Shown here: positions 46,398-56,399 of the stretch, piece by piece | How positions within the stretch are numbered: the stretch's first letter is position 1 | How the letters are laid out: each line of letters opens with the position of its first letter | From: Cynocephalus volans | Taxonomy: Eukaryota; Chordata; Mammalia; Dermoptera; Cynocephalidae | Direction of reading: 5' to 3' | Assembly: GCF_027409185.1 (NCBI RefSeq) | Contig: NC_084463.1 | Location: 164,161,869-164,225,868 of the forward strand | DNA length: 64,000 nucleotides | Notes under the pieces: generated by a model | What the model saw: only the letters and a program-made list of their open reading frames with translations | Told to the model about the DNA's origin: nothing | Databases searched by the model: none | Translations under genes and position numbers: made by a program

Positions 46398-48490
46398 GCA
46401 CAACTCAACATTATGTAGAGACCAGGCTGCACTGAGGGCTGGAGACCTAAAGGCATCACAGCACAGGAGAAAATGGTTTAAACTCTAAACCTGGGTTGCT
46501 GCCCATCATCCCTGGGGGGCACTGTGGGAAGCCCAGCTCTCCACAGGGTCCCCTTGTCCCTGTGCCCTAGGACCCAGCTTGGACACTTCCAAGTCACCTC
46601 CTCTCATCTACAGCACCCCCTTCTTCAAGCCTCTTGCCTGTCCAGTCTCTACCTGGGGAACCTCCTCCATGGCCAACATTGCTAATGCTAAGTGACTTAA
46701 ACAAGGAATTAGTCTAATTTTTTTTCTCATGTATATGTCTGATGTGCTAGGGTGGCACTACTCTACCATGCTGTAAAGGGTCCACATGGCTCTGACATTC
46801 CTCAGCCACATAGCTCAAGGTGGCTCACTGCCATGTTTGTGCTACATCAGGAAGAAGGAAGGGTGAAGTGGAAGACACGACCCCGCCTTTTAATGCCCCA
46901 GCCCAGAAGCATCACTCATCACCTGTACTCGCAGCCCATTGGCTAGAATTGGTCACATGGCCATACCCTGCTGCAAGGGAGGCTGGGAAATGTAGTCTTC
47001 AAGGGAGTAGCTGGTGCCCAGGTAGAAATTCTATTTGTATGGAAGGAGGGAAATAGAGATAACAGGACACTGAGCCATACCTGCCACGCATCCTCCTCCT
47101 GCAGCAGCACCTTTTCCCCAGGACATTCTGCCTCTGTCATGCTCCTGGTGGGAGTCCAGGGGGTGGGGGACTCTCCAGGTCTAGCTTCCTTCAAGGCATC
47201 CAGATGTGTCCTAGTGGACAGCTGGCTCAGACACACGCGTGTCTCCAAAGGACCATATGAGTTCTTGGTGATCATGTAGTCAAAGTCCATGGGAAGGAAG
47301 AGACAGCTGCCCGACCATGCAGCGGCCACAGTGAAGACAGCACTGCACGGTATGTGGCATCTCTGTCGTTCCTATCTGTGTCTCCTCCTGCTTGCAGCCC
47401 ATGCCCTGCAGAGCAGGAGGCAGAATCCAGGCCCCCACCCTCCTAAGCTGTCGCCAGGCAGTGATGTGAAGGGCTGGCTTTGCATTTACGGGTGTTGTCT
47501 GCCCTGGGAGCAGCTAAATTCCACCTAAACACCAGCCTCCCACTCCTTTGTCTGCTGGAAGGGAGGTCATGTGAGCATTTAGGATCCTCCTGAGCCTGGT
47601 AACTGGGGACCGGGTCGAGTGCTTCCCCCTCAGGACAAGCAGACTCTCATGTGGCCACTGCCTGACAAGCCACAGGGGTTGCAGCCAGGTGTTCCCAGGA
47701 CAGCCAAGCTGCCTGGGGCCTGGAAAATTCCAGGTGTCTTTTGAAGTAGTTTTCTGGTTGGATTCTTTTTTCTGGTTATAAAAGTAGTATTTGCTCATAA
47801 TAGAATACAGTACATGGAGAGTGCATAGTAGAGCACAGACGGAGGGAAAAAATCACTCCTATCACCCCAAAAGCCCCGGCTCTTACCATTTTGTCACGTG
47901 TCCTTCAAGGCAGCTGTGTGCTTCTCCTGCTGAGTTACTGCTGCGTGTGTGAGATTACATCCTGCTGTTCTCACTTAATGTTCCTCCACCTCACAAATAC
48001 ATCATAGTTTCCCATTTTCCTCTTCTTGGACATGAGATTGTTTCCGGGGTGTCTCTCGCAAGTATAATATTCGGCAGGGACGCAGCAGGTCTTTATGCAA
48101 GTTGCAAACGTGCTCAATCTGGGTGCCTTGGCATCCTAGCTTTTGGTTGCAAGTGACACAAACCAACACTGGTGGATTTAAGCAGGAAAGGAATACCAGA
48201 TATAGAAAGTGGGCAGGAACAAGGGAGGCGAGATAGCAAGAATCACAACCAAGTCATGCCCCGGATCCCATCTCGCAAGGGCGCACTGAGCCCACCCCAG
48301 GCACACAAGCACCAGACCGTTTAGCCCCACTGCTGAGGCCCAGACCCTGTCACGGGGCCCCAGGACCCTATGACAGCATCACAGACATTGCTGCCCCTGA
48401 ATCTGGACATCCCTCCCTTCCCCCCGCAATCCTACACTTGAAGGGATTTTCCACCTTCTCTGATTCTTTCCACTACAAGCTCCCAGTTCA
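46398..48490. other. Intergenic; one unnamed old repeat at about 46660-47040
   Basis: 46660-47040 resembles an old non-autonomous repeat (CCCATTGGCTAGAATTGGTC, GGAGGCTGGGAAATGTAGTC). The remainder is unique. The 48120-48230 block resembles another old repeat. No gene. Confidence 0.4.
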
Positions 48491-48499
48491 AAATCTTGG

Positions 48500-49110
48500 T
48501 CAAAAAAGATGAAATGTATAAATGAAACAATTTATAATGTCAAAATACCAAACACTTAGGAAGAAATCTAACAAAAGATGCACAAAACACATACCACGCA
48601 CATACGACTGCAGTGAAACCAAGGAAGGCCTAAATAAACAGAGGCACTATCACACCCATGAACAGATTGAATGCCTCAATTTGTAAAGGTATCAATTCTT
48701 CCCAAACTATCTACAGATTTAATGAAGTCCCAGTCAAAATCCCAGCAGTGTGTGTGTGTAAACTGATGCTGAAGTGTAGACAGAAACCAAAAGGCCAGGA
48801 AGAGCGAGGCAGTCACAAAGGAGAGAGAGCTGGGAGATTTGGACCACCCGACAGCCACAGGGATACACACCTGCAGTCACCGTACCAGGACGAGGACTGG
48901 TGGAACAGAAAAGAAAGTCCAGAAACACACCCGCACCCGCACCTGACTGAGTTACCACTCTGATGCTGCAGAGAAAGGACAGTCCTTTCTAGAAATGATG
49001 CTGGTTTAGTTGGATGTCCATGTGGAAAAAAATAAACCTTAGCCTTTACGTCAGACCACAGACAAAACTCAGCTCTGGGTAGACCGAGAATCTGAAGGTA
49101 GAGGTGAGAC
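48500..49110 (+). mobile_element. L1 ORF2 remnant
   Basis: AATTCTTCCCAAACTATCTACAG, TTTAATGAAGTCCCAGTCAAAATCCCAGCAG and CAGCTCTGGGTAGACCGAG blocks follow L1 ORF2 order. It is mutated and unusually GC-rich in the middle. Confidence 0.7.
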
Positions 49111-49289
49111 ACTGGGCCAGGTGCTGGCCCTTCCTCCCGCAACCAGCATGCTCTTCCCACACCTGGGCTCCCTCCGCCTGGAACGCCCACCTGCTCCATC
49201 AGTCTGGGTGTGGCCAGCCTCCAGGATGGCCCCGGGGACCCCGGCCTCCCACGGTCATTAACGTCCTTGTGCAGTCCCCTCCTGCCACA

Positions 49290-49518
49290 GTCTAGGATTG
49301 GTCTGTGTGACCGATAGCATGTGCATGTCAGAGTGACAGCAGAGGATTTGGTGCTAAAAGACTGTGGCATCTGTCTTGGACTCTCTTTCTCTTTGAGAGG
49401 CAGCTGCCTTGTTGTCTGAGCACCAGGGAAGAGAAGACATATGAGATAAATGCTATTTGTTTTACACAGCTAAGCATTGGAGTAATTTGTTACGCAGCAG
49501 TACATAACTAATACACCT
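49290..49518 (+). mobile_element. Partial MLT-type LTR (3' part)
   Basis: The end TAAGCATTGGAGTAATTTG, TTACGCAGCAGTACATAAC and TAATACACC is the characteristic end of an old MLT-type LTR. The 5' part is not recognisable. Confidence 0.6.
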
Positions 49519-50575
49519 GTAAACACCCTTGAAACTGCCTCGTTTCAGCTGGAGGCGTCCCTCCTCCCAGAAGTGTCCCTGATCCTGTAGGCAGAGCCTC
49601 CAGGCATCCTCCTTCCTGCTCCTGAGCTACTGCCCACTGCCCTCTTACAGGAGGCACTGCACACCCATTCTGCCCTTCTAGAATGCATGCTTCTTGTGAA
49701 CAGGGGCCCTGCCTGTTCTAAATAGAAGCCCCAGGAGCTGGCAGGATGGGGCAGACGACAGATTTACTTTATTGGCTCCATGAGGGATGATCTACTCCAA
49801 CCTCCCCTTAGACAAAAGAGGAGGCTGAGGTCCCCTCCTGGGTAAGGAGCTCTACAGGGCAGGATAGAGAGCAAATTCCTATATCAGCTGAGGCTCAGGA
49901 ATTTCCTTAACTTCCTGCTGCCCACAGGCCCTGTCTCATTATTGCCTGCTCTCAGACACCAAGGGCTGGGGTGGGGGAGACAAATCAGAAGCCGCTGGTG
50001 GACATACCCGACACATGGACACTGTGCTGCCAGCGGAGGAGGCTGAAGTGGCCTCAGCTGCCCCGGGGTTCTGCAGGCCCAGGCTGGGAGAGACGAGGGG
50101 GAAATGTCTGCAAACATATCTAAGATTATCTTCTCTTCTTTATGGGCTGAACCCCCTAGGTTACTTCTGGGATGTTAATAGTGCAGGTTCACCTGGTACA
50201 AATCAGAGCTGACACAACCCAGATGCTCGTGCCAGTATTGCTGGGAATGTCCCCCTCCTCAATTTTCCTAGTGCCCTGACCTATCCTTTGCTAATTAGTA
50301 CAATGTGCCAACCTATCAGCAGCTGAAGGTCACAGCAGTCAACGATTTCTTAGGCATATGGTTCCAGACTTCAGGACCTCGCTGTGGAAGTTGGAAGAGA
50401 AAGAGACAGAACAGCAGGAAGAAGGGGACACGACAGGCAGCAGGCATGGAAATGGCAGAGAAATCCTCTCGGGAAGTGGCAAGGTTTCTCCCGGGTCCGA
50501 GCCCAGAGACCTCCAACCCCCAAGACTCCATGCTCAATCTGAGTCCACACTAAAGACTAAAGACGAGCCCTGCTG
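49519..50575. other. Intergenic; no gene recognised
   Basis: Unique sequence with no feature that I can support. Confidence 0.5.
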
Positions 50576-51083
50576 CACAAGAGTGAACACAGGTGTCCAC
50601 CCAAAACCTGGACACCCACGTTCATGGCAGTGTTGTCCCAATAGCCAAAAGGTGGAAACAACCCAAACGTTCTTCAGCGGATGAATGGATAAGCAAAATG
50701 TGCCTTGTTCATGCAATGGAATATTATTCAGCCGTAGAAAGGAATGAAGAACCAATACACGCTACAACATGGATGAGCTTTGAAAACACCATGCCAAGTG
50801 AAAGAACCCGGACACCAAAGGCCATATCCTGTATGACTCCATTTACACAAAATGTCCAGGACAGGCAGATCGTAGAGACGGAAAGTGGATTAGTGGTTGC
50901 CTGGAAAAGTGAGTGACTGCTTATGGGGACAGGGTTTCTTTTTGGGAAAATAAAAATGTTCTCAAATTAGACTGTGGTGATGGTTGTACAATCTGTCAAT
51001 ATACCAGAAACCGTTCAATTGTACATTTTAAATGGGTAAACTTTATAATGTATAGATTATATTTCAATAAAGCTGTTTTTTTC
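50576..51083 (+). mobile_element. L1 LINE 3' end, plus orientation
   Basis: AACAACCCAAACGTTCTTCAGC, GGAATATTATTCAGCCG, TACAACATGGATGAGCTTTG, GGATTAGTGGTTGCCTGG and a terminal AATAAAGCTGTTTTTTTC. It is the same 3'-end type as the minus-strand copy at 1340-2330. Confidence 0.85.
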
Positions 51084-53103
51084 TTTTAAGTGATCCCTGT
51101 AATTTCTAGGTGCTCCGTAATTCACTGTCTCTCCCCGTGCGTATTGGAGTCAGAGCTGGATGGCATCTCGGAACTGCCATAGCTGAGCGACCCGTGGGAC
51201 TCAATTTCCCCGCCGGTGAAATGAGGGTAAGTGGCCCTCCTGGGAGGCTGCTACAGAGATTAAATTAGATAGATCTGCAAAGATGCTGTGCAGGTGGGAG
51301 AGCTCTGTACGTAGCTCCTGGTGGGCACGCTGTCAGGTCATGGGCCTTCATTGTGACTCCCTGCCCTGGGAGCAGCCGTTCCCCCTCCCCCCGCCTGCCC
51401 ACCCTCCTGGCTGTGTGCCTGCCCCCCACCCCTCCAGATACCATCCTTATCTTTCATCTCCTCTTTCCAAACAGCCTCTGTCTATTACCTTGAAGCTCGC
51501 ATGGGAATTCGCTGGTGGGTGGATTCCGAGCTAGCAAGGGCTGCCTCATTAGCCAGTAACCAAAGGGCAGGCAGGAGCGGTGCGGGAGGCCCAAGGTGGG
51601 CAGGACAGGCAGGGGGGCCTCCCAGGTCTGTCTCCTTTTGAAAAAGGCCCGATTCATCTTCCCAGAGAGCCGCTCTGACTTCACCACCATGACAGCCCAC
51701 CCCACTGTCTGCCCTCAATAGCCTTCCGTGGCTCCCTGCTGACAGCTGTGATTCCCAACTTGGGAGGCTACGAAGGGGATTTCGAGACTAATTTTTTTCG
51801 ATAACTCAAAAAGAATAGAGGAAACAGTGTATTTACCCAGGACAAGGCAGCTAATGGGAAATCTCAAGATCTGTCCGCCTTCGGCTGGGCGTACAACCAG
51901 GTATGACAGTGCTGCGTACCTCGTGTTGATCTCATTGGCAGCTCCATACACCTTTGATTAATGACAATGGGGAGACGAGCTGGTTGTGACTTCATGACAT
52001 GGCTCCATTTCATGCATACAGTTTTCAAACTGTGGAAGTCATAGTGGGAAGACAGAGAAAGAAGGCGCCTTTGCTACTAATAGCAGCACTCACCATGGGC
52101 CCAGATGTACCTACACTGATGTGTTTAACTCTGGTATGACTCTGGGAGGGCAGCACTATCATTATCCCCATATTACAGGTGAGGAAACTGAGGCTAAGGG
52201 ACGTGAAGGTCACACTGACGGGCAATGGCAGAGCTGGGATGAGAAGCCAGGCATGTTGTTGCCAGAGCCACTCGCAGCCACTGTGCTTTAATGCTAGTGG
52301 GAACATCAGAGGGTACCAGCTCAGAGCTCGGACAAGGCACCCTGGAACCCCTGGAGTCCACAGCATCCCTCCACAGGTGCAGCCCCAGCCCTGCCTGGCC
52401 TCCAGGGCCTCCCAGCACCCTGTTGATTTCCTCCTCCTATCGCTCTCAGTCAGGAGAGATTAAGTTCTGCTGCAGTAACGAGCAAGCCACACCTCTCTGT
52501 GGTTAGCACCGCACCAGCTCCTCCCTGGCTCACACTGCACATCTGTCACAGGTCAGCAAGAGGACCTTCCACATCTAAGGCACTCAGAGCCGGGCTGGGC
52601 ATGGACCCCAGAGCCTCGCACACCAGCCATTAAATGCTTGCCCAAAAGCCGTGCATGTGACCTGCCCTCATATCTCATCAGCTGGACAAATCTCACAGCC
52701 CCTGCCACCACCCACCCACCCACAACAGAGCTAGGAGATGCCGTCCTAGCTTGCAATGGGAAGGGAAGAGAACGGGAGCGCCACGGCAGACAGTAGCACT
52801 GCTCAGTACTCCTACCTGCCTACCTCTGGGAGGGAGTGGGGCAGAGAAAGATTGGGGAGTTACCTGCAGAAGGCACCTGCCAATTTGCCATAAGCTCTCA
52901 TTTTTAAAAGCTTTCTCATGCATTATCTCTCAGGTCCCTAAGGGAAAGCCCTAGAGGATAGAGGCCATACCTCAGTCATGTTTGGGCCCCTGTCCCTCTA
53001 CCTCTGGGCATCTAACCAGGCCTGCAAATCAAGCCCTTAAGCAAATACAAGGATTTGATCTCTGTTTAAGCTGCTACAAAGCATCTTTCTCTCTTTCTCC
53101 AGC
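51084..53103. other. Intergenic with two MIRs; no gene recognised
   Basis: MIR-like blocks at about 51170-51290 (plus, TCAATTTCCCCGCCGGTG) and 52150-52270 (minus, TTACAGGTGAGGAAACTGAGGC). 51480-51960 is unique and a possible conserved block. No gene. Confidence 0.5.
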
Positions 53104-53538
53104 TGTAGGGGATTGAATGGTGGCCTTCAAAAAGATGTCCACCTTCTAACCACCGGAGCCTGTGACTAGACCTTATCTGCACAAGTAATCAAGTTCAGGA
53201 TCTTGAGATGAGATCATCTTGGAATTACCAGGTGGGCCTTAAATCCAATGACAGGTGTCCTTATATGAGACAGAAAAGAAGATACAGACGCAGAGGACAA
53301 GTCCACGTGCAGATGGAGGCAGAGACGAGATGACACTGGCATAGGAAGTGGATGCTGGAGCCACCAGAAGCCGAAGGAGACGCAAAAGCCGCTCCCTTTG
53401 AGCCTCTGGAGGCAGGGAGGCCCTGCAGACACCTTAATTTCAGATTCCAGCCTCCAGAACTATGAGAGAATAGATCTCTGTTGTTTTAAGCCATCCAGTC
53501 TGTGGTTGTTTGTTATAGCAGCCACAGGAAACTCATAC
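53104..53538 (+). mobile_element. MLT1-type solo LTR
   Basis: TGTAGGGGATTGAATGGTGGCC, GGATCTTGAGATGAGATC, GCCTTAAATCCAATGACAGG, AACTATGAGAGAATAG and CACAGGAAACTCATAC are MaLR LTR landmarks in order. Confidence 0.88.
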
Positions 53539-54617
53539 GCCACCTGACTCCTGTGGCCAAGCAGGCGTTGAGGCTCACAGTAGGTGGGAGGATCACTCAG
53601 CTCACTCACCCCACCCCGCGCCTCCTCTTGGTGCTGGTCAGTCTCCTGCAGACCACGAGGCTGGACTTCAAATCCAGTTCTATCTTTAGGACTTGGCTCT
53701 GGACACTGACACCTGCTGGGGACACACACACAGACTTACGTACCCCTGATCACAAACATCATCACGATCTTTATCCCTCACTGCAGTCTCCCAAGGTGCA
53801 TGATTGTCCAGGAGCCTGTCCCTGCCCCCAATGCCCCGCTAGTGCCTCCAGGGTGGGGACAGCAGCTTCCTTCTCTGTCCTGGCCAGTAACACCCCATCC
53901 GTGTCTGCTGCTTCTTGCTGAAGGCCTCCCATGTGCCAAGCACAGCACCAGGGGCAGGCACAGGAGAGGAGAAGACCAGGTCCCTGCTCCCCAGGAGCTC
54001 ACAGACCATCAACCTGTCAGCCAAGCTGCTAGCACCAACGCCACATCCTGCCTGAAACCTTTCTGGCCAGCGCTTCTGGCTTTGTCTCTGGTTTAGAAGA
54101 TGGCTAGACTCCTCCGTCCACAGGGGCAACAAAGGATGTCCCCAGAGTCCGGGGGCACGGGGGATGCCCTCCAGGCTGGTGGGCCCAGAAGCCCTCTCTC
54201 CCCAAGAGGGCCCAACTGTAGCTAAAAGCTCAAGCCAGCCCCTCCCTGTAGCAAGACACGGAGGGCAGAGGCTGGCCTGGCAGACCACGTCCCAGCCCTG
54301 GGCTGCGTGAGCCATCAGCTGGCCGTGGCCTCAGTGGCTTCTTGACAGTGGCACCGTTTTGCTCCCAGCTGTGTCACTCACTGGCCCACACGTTTGGCTA
54401 GCTTCACTTGGGACTGCTCCTCTTCCACTGGAGCAGAGGGGCTCCTATTATGCACGGGGGTGACAGGCACTGGGGCCCCATCATCCAGAGACCAGGGTAG
54501 AGCCTTTCGCTACTGGGACTCTTTGACGAGCACATACCCTCCCTAATGTTTCTGTCCCTTGTCCTTGCATTGACACTATGCCCTTAATTTATGTGCTCTT
54601 TTTAAAAAATCAACTTT
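53539..54617. other. Intergenic; no gene recognised
   Basis: Unique sequence. Open frames of up to 158 codons lack domains. Confidence 0.5.
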
Positions 54618-54724
54618 GTATTTTTATTTTTATTTTTGGCAGCTGGCTGATAAGGGGATCCAAACCCTTGACCTTGGTGTTAGAACACCATGCTCTAACT
54701 AACTGAGCTAACTGGCCAGCCCTT
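54618..54724 (-). mobile_element. ERE-type tRNA-derived SINE
   Basis: On the minus strand: GGGCTGGCCAGTTAGCTCAG, GGTCAAGGGTTTGGATCCCC and an A-rich tail. AAATCAACTTT is duplicated at 54607-54617 and 54725-54735, a perfect 11-bp target duplication. Confidence 0.88.
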
Positions 54725-54735
54725 AAATCAACTTT

Positions 54736-56220
54736 TCTCTTCCTTTTTCAGGGTAAGAAAGTAGAAGAGTCCAGGGAGAAGAAAGAAGGAAAGATTAAAT
54801 GGTTATATGTATTTTTAATTTAAAAGTATGTTCCATGATTTAAAATCTCACGTTTACAAACAGCTCAGAAGTCAGCAAATCAAAACGAGTTGCTAGATGA
54901 TAAAGTTGTTTTAAAAATCCCCTGAGTATAAACTGAAATGTTTAATTCCATGTACTCAGGCAGCACACGGCCTCCATTCTGCGTAAGAACGAGCACATGA
55001 GAGATAAACTCATCAACCTTGACCTGTGCCAGGCCCTGTGCTAAGTGCTTCACACACCACACCTTCATTACCGTTCACGTGGCCGTGCAAGGGGAACGAC
55101 CGTACCCCATTTCACAGATGGGGACAGAGTGTGCCCAAGGCCACACAACTACTGGCAGATGTAGGTCTGTGTGTGACACTCTTGTGCAGTTTCATAAATA
55201 TGGTTGCCACCTTCCTGACATCTTTTTTTTTTTTTTTTAAAGGCACTTGGTTTTGCATGAATTCCTGAAAAAGTAGAGTATATCTTTATCAGCTTCTAAG
55301 GAACCTGAATTTGTTCTGACGGTGCCCATGACATGCAGGGAAATGCAGCCTGCTGGGGCTCCCACGGACCATCGCCACTGCCAAGCTGGACAAGGGTTTT
55401 GGATTCTCCGTGCCTCAGTTTCCTCACCCTTTAAATATGTTTCCCCAAGATTAAGTGTGTGAAAACGATGGGCTTGCTGAGGGAACACCAAGCAGAAGTG
55501 AGGTGAGGGGTGGTGGGTGAAACCTTTTCCTACAAACCACACAGGAGACAGCCTTCACAGCAAACAGCCGTGCTTCCTGTAGACTGGAGGGACTGGAGCA
55601 GATCAGGGCTAGAGGCCTGCTTAAGGCGCATGGGATCAACCCAGGCTGCCCCGGGCACTCCAGCAGCCTGTCTTCCCCCGTGAGTGCAGGGGAGCCCTCT
55701 GTTCCAGCCCAGATTCAGAAAGATGGCCCAGGAGGGTTTGCAGAATTCCTCCGACCCGTCCAGCCTGGAGTGGGGGGAGTCACAATCTAGCTAGGGTCCC
55801 AGTGGGCCCCAATCACCCCTTGATCCCCATGAGGCTGAGGCAGGCATCCTGTTGGTTAATGTCAGTGGCTCAGGACTCAGAGATGCACTGGATTCTTTAT
55901 CTTAAACTGACCCTCAGAAAAAAGGCCCTCCAGGACTTGTTTTTTTAATAGTCATAGTCAGTTTCGGACATTTTCCTATTTGTTAAGAACCTTCTAGATT
56001 GCGCTTCCCAATCACAGTGTGTTGCTCTAAGCCACCGACTGATTTTGAACATTAAGGAAAAGGAGAAGAAAGCCATCAGAAGTCAGCAGCTCCCCTTCTC
56101 TCTACCACTGCTGGGAAGGTGCAATGGTCACCGGTCCTGTTCTGTCACGTTCCTCAGATGGACAGTCATGCTATTGCAGATAGCAGTGGGGCCTGAGCAC
56201 CCTTCTCTTTGTCTTTACAG
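54736..56220. other. Intergenic with a MIR; no gene recognised
   Basis: MIR core at 55020-55170, minus orientation (CATTTCACAGATGGGGACAG). A T-run lies at 55225-55239. The rest is unique. Confidence 0.5.
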
Positions 56221-56399
56221 AAGAACATGTTCTCACGCGAGCATACAACTCTCCTCATTAAGGAAAAAAGCAGCCCCTCTCTATGAGCAGGGAGGGGACC
56301 GGTTTGGCACCGCAGAGGGACCGCGCGCCCGCGTTCCGCCTACCTGGAGGTCCGCACGCGCCCAGGAGCCGCAGATGCGCACTTTCTCCAAGCCTTACG
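56221..56399 (+). other. Candidate spliced exon of an unannotated upstream transcript
   Basis: A good acceptor (a pyrimidine-rich tract ending in CAG at 56220) is followed 179 bp later by a near-consensus donor, CG|GTAAGC, at 56399/56400. The right half is CpG-rich. A frame is open from 56045 to 56608, but its translation has no recognisable domain, so a long non-coding RNA exon is at least as likely. Nothing downstream identifies the partner exon. Confidence 0.35.

Noticed and set aside
50593..50916. 107-codon frame
   Set aside because: It overlaps the L1 3' UTR and carries the translated L1 tail; not a gene.
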